Source: Prosapia bicincta (taxonomy: Eukaryota; Arthropoda; Insecta; Hemiptera; Cercopidae). Taken from it: a DNA stretch of 64,000 bases. The translations under genes and the position numbers were made by a program. Below, in pieces: positions 49,041 to 64,000 of the stretch (position 1 is the first letter of the stretch; each line of letters begins with the position of its first letter). Below the pieces are notes generated by a model. It searched no databases and had not been told where the DNA came from. It saw only the letters and a program-made list of their open reading frames with translations. Location of the stretch: the NCBI GenBank assembly GCA_036971475.1, contig JBAIZL010000001.1:144010692-144074691 (forward strand), written 5' to 3'.

Positions 49041-49131
49041 ATTTTAACAGTAATGTTTTTTACGTTATTGAATTTGTATTAACAAATTGAAACATTAATC
49101 ATTCAAACGTTTTAGTAGGTTTATAGACATT

Positions 49132-49135
<4 letters not shown>

Positions 49136-49213
<78 letters not shown>

Positions 49214-49217
49214 CATA
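49136..49217. repeat. (TA)n microsatellite
   Basis: About 36 TA units followed by TACATACATA. It directly adjoins the 3' tail of the non-LTR remnant that follows, on that remnant's downstream side. Confidence 0.95.
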
Positions 49218-49224
49218 TCCAGTG

Positions 49225-49700
49225 CTTTATTATAGAATTTCTGGTCGTTTATCGAAATGCGACTGTCATTGTTTCTTGTTAGGTCATGGATATTCTTCTT
49301 TCTCTTTATCAATTCAGTTCTTAGTTGTACTTATCCGTTTATAACATGATTTCTTTGGTTTGCCTTTCATGCTTCATTATCCTGGGATGCATTTCAAGGT
49401 TTTTATTGGTCATTCGCCATTCCTCTCATAGGACCATACCAGCAAAGCTGATTTCTTTCTATAACGTTTTTAAGTGGTGTCCCTACATTCATGTTTTCAT
49501 TAATTCAGTCCGGTATTCTATAAGCCTTTAATGTGTATTTACAACAGCTTATTCAGACCCCTATTAATTGCGTTTTTGTAGGTTTTGGTTCACTGTCCAG
49601 ACTTCAGAGACGTGAGCCTCTGTACTTTACTCCAGAGTTCTACATAGGAGTCTTATTGTTCTTATGTTTTTTATCGAACTTTGTCAATGGTACCTTGAGA
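49225..49700 (-). pseudogene. Non-LTR retrotransposon, C-terminal tail of the polyprotein
   Basis: Broken minus-strand frames resemble the region beyond the RT domain in insect LINEs of the kind often annotated as RNA-directed DNA polymerase or craniofacial-development-like. The clearest block is NMNVGTPLKNVIERNQLCWYGPMRGM near 49425-49490, equivalent to the common ERNRLRWYGHVRRM motif. It is followed by KNLEMHPRI and KHERQTKEI. Upstream, an ETWTL-like fragment appears near 49590-49640. It is 5'-truncated and full of stops. It is not the same family as the RNase H-bearing element at 2.3-3.6 kb. Confidence 0.65.
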
Positions 49701-51309
49701 CATTTGTAATAATATTTACTATTTCTTTTAGTAATTTCAAAAAAGGGATTTTTTATATGGAATATGTTAGCATTGTATTCTCATATAAAGGCGTTTTGAT
49801 ACAATTGTGTACTCAGTTTATCATACCGAACCTATTATGACCGCAGTATTTGTGGTAAAAAGATGTTTAACTTCTAAACAAAAAATATTAGGGTATCTAA
49901 TTTCTAATTATAAAAAACGATTTGATTACATTTACTTAATTTATGTTTACATAATTTACTCTATTTATATGCTTGAGTTTACCAATTTATTTAAAATATT
50001 GTTTAATCCATATATTTTGTTACTGTGGCTAATTGTAAAAGGCAATACCGACGAATACAAGTATTATAGTACTCCTCGTCTCAGGCTATACTTTAAATGG
50101 TTTAGTATGCAAAGGTCGGCGTATTCACCACCCGTACTCTATCTATAGCAGAAATATCTCATCTTTGCTTTACCTATTACGTGAACCTCCAAAACTCTGT
50201 TAGTGACCTTTTATTAGTCGAAAACTATCTAGAAAAGGTCTAAAACATGATCTTATTTAACCCTCTTTGAGAAATGCGTTTTATGTCTGTTTTAGTCTGT
50301 GGGAATATGACGTTTAAAAAACAATTGAAATTTGAAAATAATTCCGTTATTATTTAAAAATTGTAAAGTAATAATGATGGATCTGACCATTATGCGCCAT
50401 ACTTGTTTTTGATGCTTATTTCTTTAACGTTCTGTAGACATTCCACTATACTTGGAAACATAGAACATATGTGTCATTTTGGAGAGAGGCCCTTTTCAGG
50501 TAAAAACCAATCATTTCAGTAAAATGCTTTAGATAGTCAAATTGTAAACATTTGTTATATAAATAACTTTACATATCACACATTTGGCTTAAATATTTAA
50601 GTTTTAAGCAAGCTGATAGAGAGTTTTTGCATGATGTCGTCCTGGCTACCCTTTGGTACTACCCATTGATCAATCTAGAGATCCAACAAAAAAATCCCAT
50701 AACTCATCAGAATAAAAGAGATCAAAAGTAAGTAATCAAGAGTAAGATTACAACATCACCAATTTCCAGATATTTAGGAAAGATAACAAAACATATAACT
50801 ACTAATACTAAATGCTACAGATTTTTCAATTCGGTTATCTTATCTGCCCAACCCAGAATTATATATGTTGAAGGTAAGGATATATTTACCAAAATTAAAA
50901 TTATGGAAAGAGCCGTAAATAGTAAGCTGACCCTCTTTATTATAACCAGACTGAGCTTGTTGTAGTCTAATTCATAAACTAACATATAAAAAAAGGGAAA
51001 TAATACTTTGTTCCCAAACATTTCCTTTAACGAGTGACTAATGTTCAAGAAGGCTTTATTTAAAATGTTCAGGGTTACCAACAGAAACAATACAACGGTT
51101 AAAATACATCTACCGGCTATGAAATATCTGTTACCTAGGATTCCAAAAAGGGGAGATTTTCATCAAATGGAGGGTTTCTTAGCCAGCAGTGAATAGAGTA
51201 TTATATACCTCATAAATCAATTATGAATATGGTAGGTGCCCATTTTAAATAATAAAAGTATAACGGCATTAGAGATTAACACACGAGGCACTCTTGTTCG
51301 GCTCTATAA
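49701..51309. other. Intergenic DNA, nothing recognised
   Basis: AT-rich. Open frames at 49807-50148 (plus, 113 codons) and 50815-51090 (minus, 91 codons) are hydrophobic and Tyr/Ile/Leu-rich, as expected from base composition. Neither shows a known domain. Confidence 0.5.
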
Positions 51310-51950
51310 AAACCACGTTATATGAATCCGAAATAGAACTAGCTTCGAAGGCATCAGTGAATATAAATGAGTCAAGTTATCTATGTTAAGGTTTTGTACT
51401 GTTAATGAAGTTTTTTTTCAGCTAGTAATGGTATGAGATTTATAATATATTTATATTGCTTAGTATTTTTGGGCAAAATGTAAAATTTAATTTGTGTAAA
51501 ATATGATGTAAGTATTAGAGTAATAATTAAATAAATATTGAAATCAAAATGTAATAGTTTTGAGAAATAAACGAACAATATAGTATACAAATAACACTAT
51601 GGACGTGTATTAGGGAAAATATTTTCACGTGACGGTAACAAACATGTCAGAGGAAGATCTATGCCTGTCTTTATTAGTTAATCTAACTATTGTCCCTTAT
51701 ATATGTCTCACTTTCATTGCTACATTATTGTGAGCTTTTCAAATTTCATATATTTTTTTTCATCTAAAGTGTCTACTACGTAACATAATTATTTAAAGTC
51801 TACATTATTACTTCAAGGTTTGACACACTTTTACCAAGAGTCGCAAAGAGACCAGTGTAGCACTTCTACAAGTTATGTAAATGTCTTACAAAACCGAGAA
51901 AAAGTCAATTTATATGCAAATATTTGGAACACGAACTCACTCACGGTGTC
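51310..51950 (+). repeat. Diverged repeat block E, copy 2
   Basis: Partner of 40195-40830 (see that entry for anchors). Confidence 0.6.
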
Positions 51951-52469
51951 GTTGCATTTATTAACTTCTAACTTTGTTTAAGGATGTTAGTATTTTAAAA
52001 TCTTTGTTTGATGTAAGTGTTTTGTTACTTTTGTTTAAGTAAAGTGTAAGTGTAACATAATTATGTTCATGACTGATATTTACACGATATTTCTACTAAA
52101 ATAATAAATTAAAAAACAAAAAGTAGGTCCAATGAAAAAGGTAAACATGGAGAGAAACGAAAGGTCTTGTGCAGCTATGAGATTATGTTATCAGCAGGGA
52201 AGTAATTCTGAGCAAATCTTAAAGTATGTACCAAAGAAACTGAATAGTTTTATGGGCGGTAAAATGATGTATTTTGAAGTAAATTGTAATAGTATCACGG
52301 AGTAAATATTAAACTTTGGATGCTGTGGGTTTTAGTTTTGTTTTATCAAAGCTATTATTTAGAGCCAAATAATTTCTATAAGATACACATGTTTTGATTT
52401 TGTCGTAAACTTATTGTAGCACTATGAAAAACACTAAAACAAATCCATTTATATTGTATTAAATTTAAA
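51951..52469. other. Intergenic DNA, nothing recognised
   Basis: AT-rich with no feature seen. Confidence 0.55.
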
Positions 52470-52700
52470 AATTACCATTTGTTACCTGTAACCTACACTA
52501 TAACCTTTTTAGATGTAATTCCTTTCAAATTTTTAATTTCTTTACAAATGACCCATATGGTGTTTTCTCCTTTAAATTCTTTGAAAAGACTTTGCTGCTC
52601 TTAATAGAAGTTATATTTAAGCGACAATCTGTCAAATATGAAGTTATGCTTCGACAAACGCGATTCATTTTAAAACTTATAAAATAAATATGTAGTGTTT
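52470..52700 (+). repeat. Diverged repeat F, copy 1
   Basis: Resembles 58290-58480. Anchors are an AACCTTTT-TG-AGTAATTC-like block and TTTAAGCGACAATCTGTCA against CTTAAAGCGACAATCCGTCA, followed by TATG-T-G-C. Confidence 0.45.
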
Positions 52701-54076
52701 TAACGACAAAATTAAATAAATAAGTAAATAATACCAGACTTTCAATTTCCTGCGTAAATTTCTAGTAACTTTTTTATCTTTTAAAATTTTTGTTACGTTA
52801 AAATTAAAAGTTAATGTACCTATTCATTATTTTCATTTTATTTGCACAAATATTAAAAACTCAAAAATACTATTTATAAAAGGCTTCCCCCTATAGACGA
52901 CTTTTTTTTATTGAAGTTATTTAGAACTTCATCATTAAAAAACTATTTAAATTATATTTTTATTGTGAGAAATAATTGAACTTAAGAGAAATAGTTAGTG
53001 GAAAATTGGTCTACTGTAAAAACTCCTTTTCCTAATTATGAGGTAAATACAACTCTCTTCAGGAAATGGCAGAAGAGGTATGTAGAGTGTTTACACTAAA
53101 ATGTTTACATTTTGCAAGGTTTATGTTGTCGTAATAGTGTCTAACGTCACATAACACACGCGGGCATTCACAAATAGACTATCAATATTCGACAATTGTA
53201 ATAAATCATACATTGTAACACTCATACCGTTGAAAAATAATAAAAGTAATAGGAAATTCACTCATATAAGGTCTAGCAAGTATTGTTATTATTCCTTCAA
53301 CAAACGTTTTACAGTTCACTATTTTAACATAAAATGTGACTCCATGTGCCTAAAACTAGTTTTTCTAGAATATGTGTTTCGCTAAACAATGTTATATTAT
53401 GATATGAAAGTGCGAGAGTGTTAGTTTATGTGTGTGTATGATTATATTTGCTTCTGCAATGGTTTAACCTTTTTCTTTTAAATACAAAAGACAAAATACA
53501 TATTTATGAATCACGATTGACTGTAAAATTGTTAAACTGAAGTATATAATATGAGATTATCGGGTATTTACTTTTAAAGTTATTTGTAATATCCTTATAA
53601 TGAGAATGGTGTTTGTTTTTGATTTGATTAAAATTCCTTCTATTATCATATCTATTTTATAGTAGATATTTTATACGTTAAACTTCTTAAGGTAATTTAA
53701 TTTACCTCATTTCTACCATAGTAGCTTATACAAACTTACATTAAACATGACATAAATCATCTAATACAGAGCTACAAAAGTCATTCACAGTTTTATTCAA
53801 AGTGAATTTCATTACCACGTCCATCATTTTTTATTTCTTCTTTTCCTATGTATTGTTACGTTATTACTGCGGGTGTGTCACGTTCATTCTAAGTTTGTTA
53901 GATAACAAAGATATTTATAATATTTATAACATTATAAAGATATTAGTAAGATATTTTTTAGTTTTAGGTTCTCACTATTTATACAATATAAAATATACAA
54001 CACCTTGAAAGTGTAAAATTATTATAATGAATTTGTATGTTAATTATTTATCTTTAGCTATTAGAAAACGCTTCAT
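52701..54076. other. Intergenic DNA, nothing recognised
   Basis: AT-rich with no convincing gene or repeat seen. The open frame at 53802-54008 is compositionally driven. Confidence 0.55.
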
Positions 54077-54927
54077 GTGAAGAATAAAAATGTGTATCAG
54101 GTAGGAATGCACATCCATGTAATATAAATAATAATGCACCTTTAATTTATTTTAATTCACAATAGTAAGAACTCTAAAAGTATGTCTGCTATATGACCAA
54201 TAGTAATAGGTTTTTACTGTGAGGAATAAAAATGTGTATCACGTAGGAATGCACATCCATGTAATATAAATAATAATGCACCTTTAATTTATTTTAATTC
54301 ACAATATTAAGAACTCTAATAGAATGTCTGCTATATGACCAATAGTAATAGGTTTTTCCTGTGAGGAATAAAAATGTGTATCACGTAGGAATGCACATCC
54401 ATGTAATATAAATAATAATGCAACTTTAATTTATTTTAATTCACAATATTAAGAACTCTAAAAGAATGTCTGCTATATGACCAATAGTAATAGGTTTTTC
54501 CTGTGAGGAATAAAACTGTGTATCACGTAGGAATGCACATCCATGTAATATAAATAATATTGCACCTTTAATTTATTTTAATTCACAATATTAAGAACTC
54601 TAAAAGAATGTCTGCTATATGACCAATAGTAATAGGTTTTTCCTGTGAGGAATAAAAATGTGTATCACGTAGGAATGCACATCCATGTAATATAAATAAT
54701 AATTCACCTTTAAATTATTTTAATTCACAATATTAAGAACTCTAAGAGAATGTCTGCTATATGACCAATAGTAATAGGTTTTCCTGTGAAGAATAAAAAT
54801 GTGTATCACGTAGGAATGCACATCCATGTAATATCAATAATAATGCACCTTTAATTTATTTTAATTCACAATATTAACAACTCTAAACGAAGGTCTGCTA
54901 TATGACCAATAGTAATAGGTTTTTTTA
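54077..54927. repeat. Six-copy tandem repeat, 142-bp unit
   Basis: The motif TGTGTATCA-GTAGGAATGC starts at 54091, 54233, 54375, 54517, 54659 and 54800, giving periods of 142, 142, 142, 142 and 141. Units differ by only a few substitutions each. The first and last are the most diverged, as is usual at array edges. The unit is AT-rich with an internal TCTGCTATATGACCAATAGTAA block. No unit encodes a long open frame. Confidence 0.95.
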
Positions 54928-54983
54928 TGAAAAAAATGATAATAAATATAACAACTTATTCTACTTCGTGTTTTGAAGCAGAA

Positions 54984-55002
54984 TACACACACACACACAC
55001 AC
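54984..55002. repeat. (AC)n microsatellite
   Basis: About nine AC units, followed by CTGAGACGGCCAAAAAGTC, which resembles the flank of the (CA)n at 33644-33673. Confidence 0.85.
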
Positions 55003-56648
55003 TGAGACGGCCAAAAAGTCTCAAAGGAAAGATTTTGTTTGTGGCAAAATCTTTTAAAAATATTAAATTATGAAAGTTTAGAATTGACATCGCTGCTATG
55101 AAACGTTGCAGGCTAGCAACGTTGTTATCTGTTTAAGTAAAAAAGGCTGGACCAAACAGGTCGACTTTGTTCACAAAACGGAGCAAATGCAGGAAATTAA
55201 TTATTTCTACTAGATTGTAATATTTAATATAAAATAAACTTATGTTGTTTGTAACAAACCAAATAATAAAAATAAAATATGAAAATAAAAGTTGAAAATA
55301 AAATTATAGAACATAAAGTAGAAGATAATTGTTTTATGATAAGAAGAAAGAAATTAATAAATAAACAGATTATTGTAAAGTAATGAATTTAGTAACAAAT
55401 GTTTTAAACAATGTAATTAATAAATGGTTAAATAAATTTTTAAAGACTTTGAAAAGTGTTCAGTGCGATAAATAATATTTTCAAGTGACTTAAAAGTACA
55501 ATTTACGATCGGAAAGGGCTAGAAATGTGATTCAAGTTTGTAACAACTTCTTGAATGACACTACATACAAGTCAAAACAGGTCTTGTAGAACCGATAAAC
55601 CAGGTATCGGGGAAGGGGTGAGCCCGCTATAGGAATATATGGGATTCGGCGATCAGCTTTAGAAGACGACGGACGTGTTTTGTAACAGGTCCAGAAAGAA
55701 AATCCAGGATGCTCTTCCGTGGCTGAGGACGAAACCAAGCACAGATGGACGTGAAAATGACCTGATGTCGAACGCCCGCGAAACAAACTACAATTTTTTA
55801 ACAGCTTAAAATGTAACAATAAGTAATAATACGGCTCTAAAATCAATCGGTGACGATGGCTGCAGAAAGAAGACTCCAGGAAAACGAGGAAAATCATAGC
55901 TAACCCAGTGAGAGTTTTTGGGGCAAGTCTTAATTTTAATATCATTAACCATTTATTGAATATAGTAAAACGTTTTCTAAATTCATGTAATAAAATATCA
56001 AAATATGTAAATAATGTATTATCTCATTGAAAATTATTAATTTAAAGAATATATAAAAAAATGACTAATTTTTGAACTGTAATAAAATCATTGATAATGA
56101 ATTAAAAATAAGAAGAAACAAGTTCTATTATCTTAAGATAAAAAAATTAGAAAATTAACGTTTTAAATAAATGCATGCATTATTCAATCAAACTTGATTG
56201 CTAATATCGGTTAAACTTGATGCTAATATCAGACTTACAAACAAGTAAAAACTTTATAAGAAAATTAAATTAATATCAAGTGTAAAGAATTGCATATAAA
56301 ATTACTAGAAATATAAATAACAAACATTTACAAGAAATTAACGTAGAAAAATGTAATGTAAGAGAAATGGAAATTTTAATTTATATTTTTTAATTTTTAA
56401 AAGCTATTAAAACACAAGTAAGAACAAACGAAAATTGTTTCAAAATTAATAAACATAACCTGTGGCATAAGTAATAATTAAAGTTGTATGAAAGGTTTCC
56501 AACCAGCAACCAGTAAAAAACTAATTAATTAAATTAAAGCCATAAGAAAGTTATAGATAAAATTTTAGTGAATTAAACGTATAACAAAATGTGTTTCAAC
56601 AAATGGTTGGTTTTTGAAAAACAAAGTCCAGAGATTTATTCACTGGCA
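55003..56648. other. Intergenic DNA with one GC-richer patch
   Basis: Mostly A-rich. The patch 55550-55930 is clearly richer in G+C, and its minus strand is open for 137 codons (55532-55945), but I recognise no domain in it. It may be part of a decayed mobile element that ends near 56.8 kb. Confidence 0.4.
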
Positions 56649-56700
56649 GATCACGCTCGACACACCACAGGTACCAGAATTTGGTAAGTCGGGTGTGATC
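56649..56700. repeat. Hairpin beside the ribozyme-like motif
   Basis: Arms 56649-56661 (GATCACGCTCGAC) and 56688-56700 (GTCGGGTGTGATC) pair over 13 positions if two G-U wobbles are allowed. The loop of about 26 bases contains GGTACC. It lies immediately downstream, on the minus strand, of the ribozyme-like motif. Confidence 0.6.
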
Positions 56701-56707
56701 ATATTTT

Positions 56708-56758
56708 GACCGCTGCTATACTAGAGCGTTTCGGCCCTACAGTGTCCATCATCATCAG
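56708..56758 (-). ncRNA. Candidate hammerhead-like ribozyme motif
   Basis: On the minus strand, CTGATGA (56758-56752) is followed by a segment that can form a weak stem II. Then comes GAAA (56732-56729). Next is a stem III in which ACGCT pairs with AGC-GT around one bulged G. The last piece is GTC (56710-56708), a normal hammerhead cleavage triplet. CTGANGA and GAAA are the conserved core. Penelope-like retroelements are known to carry minimal hammerheads, and such an element occurs elsewhere in this window. A convincing stem I was not found and stem II has a mismatch, so this may be a decayed copy or a coincidence. Confidence 0.35.
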
Positions 56759-56843
56759 GCACAAATAGGTAGGTCGTGGAACGTCAACTTCGGGGACAAG
56801 GATTTTGATTCCTAGATGTGTAACATGAGAGTTTGCCCGCGGC

Positions 56844-58289
<1,446 letters not shown>

Positions 58290-58480
58290 AATAATTCTAA
58301 CCTTTTCTGGAGTAATTCTGTCCATAACACATCCATCGCGTCTGCACTTGTAATACTTCAAGCTTTCTTAAAGCGACAATCCGTCACAACCAAACTATGT
58401 TGACACCTACAATTCAATAACCCCGATCCATGTAAGCCGGTGTTAAACAAATCCGTGATTGATTACTAACAAAATGAATA
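58290..58480 (+). repeat. Diverged repeat F, copy 2
   Basis: Partner of 52470-52700. Confidence 0.45.
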
Positions 58481-59938
<1,458 letters not shown>

Positions 59939-61618
59939 ATTTTATATATTTTTGCTTGTAGCAAAAAATATAAAATCCAGCATTTTTAAATGTTTATCTA
60001 CATCATAATTTAAACATGAGCTTATATGAAGATTAAGATCATGCATTTGTAGAAAGAACTAACTGGTATAAGCTAGACAAATAGAGCCTATTATTGATAA
60101 ATTAATAAATTGACACAATATCATTGTTTAATGCTATCAGGAAGCTTCCATCGTCGGTCGGTCTGTAGACGGATAGTTGACGTACGGCTTTCCTGATTGT
60201 GTTTTTGCTATAACTTACTGAAATTGTATCTACTGTTGTGATTATGCCTGTGTTTGTAGGCAATTGAATTGTCTTAAATGAGCTCGTAAATATTATTTAA
60301 AACTAAAGGATATATTATATATTTATAGATAGATAAATCAAAGACTTAATATAGGCATGTATGGAATGTAAATATTGATTCAGAAAGCATAGAAAAAAAA
60401 ACAAAATTAAACATAGAAATGTTCTTTTGAGAACAATGGGGTAGGATAAAATGTTGTAACTCAATTTTGTTATCTAGAATTTTTTTTTCTCAAACTGCCT
60501 TCAAATCAAAGATGGTAAACCATATTTGTCATGGAATAACAGGAGTAATACTAGAAAAATGATATCAATGTTCTGCAATAAAAACACAGATTTGTAGTAG
60601 AAACATTTTGTATAATGTATCCAAAAATATTTCATTGTTTTGTAGGTAAAAGAAATATCATTACTGGTGATGCTTTGTACAGATATTCTTCTTTTTTACA
60701 CTATCAATATATGATATTGCCTTACTTTGGGAGATTGACAATTATAATTTACACTTATCGTTTCTATCGCTCCATACTTAACTTTTCTTCAGTAAGTGAA
60801 ATATCTGATCTAGAGGAGCCTCAAGCAAGCTAATAATAGTCTCGATACTTAAGGTTTCATTATCTTGCTCACTCTTTTACAGAGGTAACACCTCAATAAT
60901 AGAGCTGCTTAATAAGAAACTTTTATTCAACATAGAGTTCTAATCAAGGGGAAATGGGTTGGAACAATTCGAAACTGGTATTTACCAATTTTTACTGTAT
61001 TACCAGGATTCCTTGAAGTGGAGTATAATATGGAATGTCAAGGCATAATGAAGTGGATACAGAGATTTATCAGGTTCCTTGCCTGAATTGGAGAATATTT
61101 TCGTCACATTAATAAACAAACAAAATATATTCATCTTATTTTAACAGGAAGAAAATGAACAACGCCTTTTAGTAAATCCGGAGAAAGCTTAGTAGTTCTA
61201 TAATATGTCTGACTGTTGTTTTTATTTTGTGAATCATTCAATCATCTCTTTAGTCCTATGCTTAATGAATGTTTCATATTTGACAAGTTTTGCGAATCAA
61301 ACTTTCTAATATTTTTCAATTGTGAAAATAAATTTAGGGTTTCAGAGTATTTTTTTTTAAATAAATTGTATGTAACATTTTGAGCCACCGTTTCTTCCTA
61401 ATCTTAATTATTGGTCCTCAGTTTATAAGCTCTCTACGAATGAACCATCAAAGTTCTAGCAAAGTTTTTTCTGAAAAAAATGTTTCAGAAATATTTATTT
61501 GTTATCATATTTGTAATTAAATCTATATGTGTTTATACTATAAATATTTCCCAGTATATTCATATAAACTATAATCCTTATTCACAACACACTCCAAAGT
61601 TACGGACACATACAAAAG
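59939..61618. other. Intergenic DNA, nothing recognised
   Basis: AT-rich. The plus-strand open frame at 60615-60833 ends in a polar SSVSEISDLEEPQAS tail but matches nothing I know. Confidence 0.5.
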
Positions 61619-61631
61619 CACACACACACAA

Positions 61632-61665
<34 letters not shown>

Positions 61666-61674
61666 ACATGCACA

Positions 61675-61727
<53 letters not shown>
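61619..61727. repeat. (CA)n microsatellite, interrupted
   Basis: About 109 bases of CA units with a few substitutions (CACG, CATG, CAGA). It lacks the adjoining TA block seen at the other long CA loci. Confidence 0.95.
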
Positions 61728-61730
<3 letters not shown>

Positions 61731-63601
61731 CATTTACAAATTTTCATTTTCTCATGAAGAAGCACGATACGAGGACTGAACAAACAAGACATTTTCTGAA
61801 AATCTAGAACTGTCGAATACGACAAGTCCACAGGCAAACGATACATGCAAAGCTAGAAGATGAAGTCAGTAGGTAGGAGGTAGTGAAAGATCGCGTATCT
61901 ACTAGGACTCCAGAAATAACGAAAAATATGTTTTTAACATTTGCTGGACGACGTAATGACGGTGTGTGTATAAACGTTTGGTTCGAGTGGTAGATGGTGG
62001 CCTATAAAATGTTTGTTATATTCTACTCGTAACGTAAGCTATAAGTAAAAACTCGCCACTAGTTACTTCAATGTATTATAATGTAAATAACTAAATAACG
62101 GTTCACAATAGTTTCCGCTGTCCATTCACTTGTGGAGCCATAAAGAAGATGTCCGAATAATAACAGCACATGTGGTCCGGGAAATAAAGATGAAGAGAGT
62201 GCGAAGTATTGACAAGTGATTTTTTAAATCAAAATTAATAATGCAATGCAATATTTGAATTTTATAAAATTAGTTTGGTAAATAATTGTTTTAAAACGGA
62301 AATTTAACAAACATGAACAATGATTTCACTCGAACCAACTTTGCTGATTATACCTAAAGCATTAGTACGTGAAATGTACAATTGCAATGTTTAAATAACT
62401 TTTTAATATCATGCAATAGGTCAGTTTTAAAAAACTAAATTTAGAAAAGCTATTAAATAGTAAGTTAAATTTGAAATATATAAACATTTTTAATTACAAA
62501 GGAAGTATGTATTAACAAAAATTAATGCAATTTGGAGACATTTAGATCTAAAGTCGTCATTTTTGTTCAAAATAAATCGGGAAAGAATAAATAGTAGCCT
62601 ACAATATAAATACTCAGAATTGTTATGAAATAATAGTGAATAATGTGGAATTTATTAAAGAGTAAGAACTATGATAAGTAATAATACTGGTAATAATAGA
62701 TTTTGCTGCGGTTAATTTTTAACATGAAATAGTATAAAACACAAATATGATTTGTAGTCGAAATAAATAAGATAAACAAGATTAATTAAAGATATAATTA
62801 TTTTAAATATTTAATATTTATAATATTAGAAATGATAACACCAGACAAAGACGTTATATCACAAAAATGTCTATTGATGTAAATAATGCAACAAGAAAAT
62901 TATATGTAATTAAACATTTTAAGAAAGCAAATTATGAGAAACAATACATTAAAAAAACAAATTATCTGTGTTATGTTTTATAATAATTGAAGTTTATTTA
63001 ATATTTCGAATCAACAATGTTATCATACAGATATTGAAAAAAATCATTTCTAACATATCCTGTATTGACAGATTAATAAAAACTAGTAGATGTAATGGTT
63101 GCCAAACTTTATTTAAATATAGTTTCAGATGATACATTAGTATTTGCTAAGAAATAGAGTTCTAATGTTTTAACTCCATAAAAACTTACACTTAATAATC
63201 AATAAAGTAATAAATAATGATCTCGTCGAAATTAGTTGGCTTCAAAATAAAGTCAAAGAACTAGTTCAACTGGCAAATCCTGCTTTAAAAAACACAGGTG
63301 TCTAAAAATTGTAAGTTAAGAAGGATCATATTTTGTCTGACCTAACTGATATCACATTCGACAAATTACGAACGCCAAGTTACTCTATATGTTCCAGTGT
63401 TTCATTAAATTAGTATGTTTTCAACAGTTCCAATATACTGACATATATAGGTATAGGCAATAACAATTACCTTGTTAGCCGAACTCCCTTTGAATGAAAC
63501 CGAAAAGTGGTTTTGGCTGATTGAAAAGGGTTATCTTCTGGAATAAGCCGTGTGTGAAAGGCTGTGTGAAAAGATGAGGGGTTAAGAGGGTTCGTTGCAA
63601 A
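61728..63601. other. Intergenic DNA, nothing recognised
   Basis: A moderately GC-richer part (61780-62220) is followed by very A-rich DNA. No gene, RNA or repeat partner is seen within the window. Confidence 0.5.

Positions 63602-64000
<399 letters not shown>

Noticed and set aside
49807..50148. 113-codon plus-strand open frame
   Set aside because: Composition matches AT-rich DNA (Tyr, Ile, Leu, Lys), with no motif or neighbouring exon support.
54077..54927. CRISPR-like array
   Set aside because: Whole 142-bp units are repeated with no unique spacers, and the context is eukaryotic. It is a tandem repeat.
55532..55945. 137-codon minus-strand open frame in a GC-richer patch
   Set aside because: One of the longest frames in the window, but no recognisable domain; left as an unexplained patch and not called as a gene.

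Overview
This window looks like AT-rich, gene-poor nuclear DNA from an arthropod, most likely an insect. The evidence is low GC almost throughout, many (TA)n and (CA)n microsatellites, and decayed mariner, hAT, Penelope-like and non-LTR retroelement sequences with no bacterial-style operons. A hemipteran host would fit, but nothing here identifies the species. All homology calls were made by reading translations and comparing stretches by eye; no search was run.

Only one intact, convincing host gene is visible: an intronless 191-residue linker-histone-like protein on the minus strand (15041-15616). It has an H1/H5-type winged-helix domain, a very arginine-rich middle and an acidic tail, and resembles a sperm nuclear basic protein.

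Layout: 0.1-9.1 kb is a very large, diverged inverted repeat with arms of about 2.6 and 3.1 kb around a loop of about 300 bp. Its left arm is interrupted by a 5'-truncated non-LTR retrotransposon with an 8-bp target duplication, and by a second unpaired stretch of about 1.6 kb. A truncated mariner lies at 9.3-9.9 kb, and an almost complete dead mariner with both terminal inverted repeats and TA duplications at 11.1-12.4 kb. The histone-like gene follows at 15 kb. From 20 to 52 kb the DNA is largely old, diverged direct repeats: blocks at 20.5-22.3/28.3-30.0, 27.0-28.0/36.1-37.5/47.6-49.0 and 40.2-40.8/51.3-52.0 kb. Embedded among them are a Penelope-like element 3' end (30.5-31.3 kb), an unrecognised degraded coding locus (31.8-32.6 kb), a recombined nested hAT element (42.6-44.6 kb) and a non-LTR tail (49.2-49.7 kb).

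A six-copy, 142-bp tandem repeat occupies 54.1-54.9 kb. A candidate hammerhead-like ribozyme motif with an adjacent hairpin lies near 56.7 kb. Large compound CA/TA microsatellites punctuate the last 8 kb. The genes do not form a pathway. The interest lies in the histone-like gene, the giant inverted repeat, the hAT rearrangement and the layered duplications.
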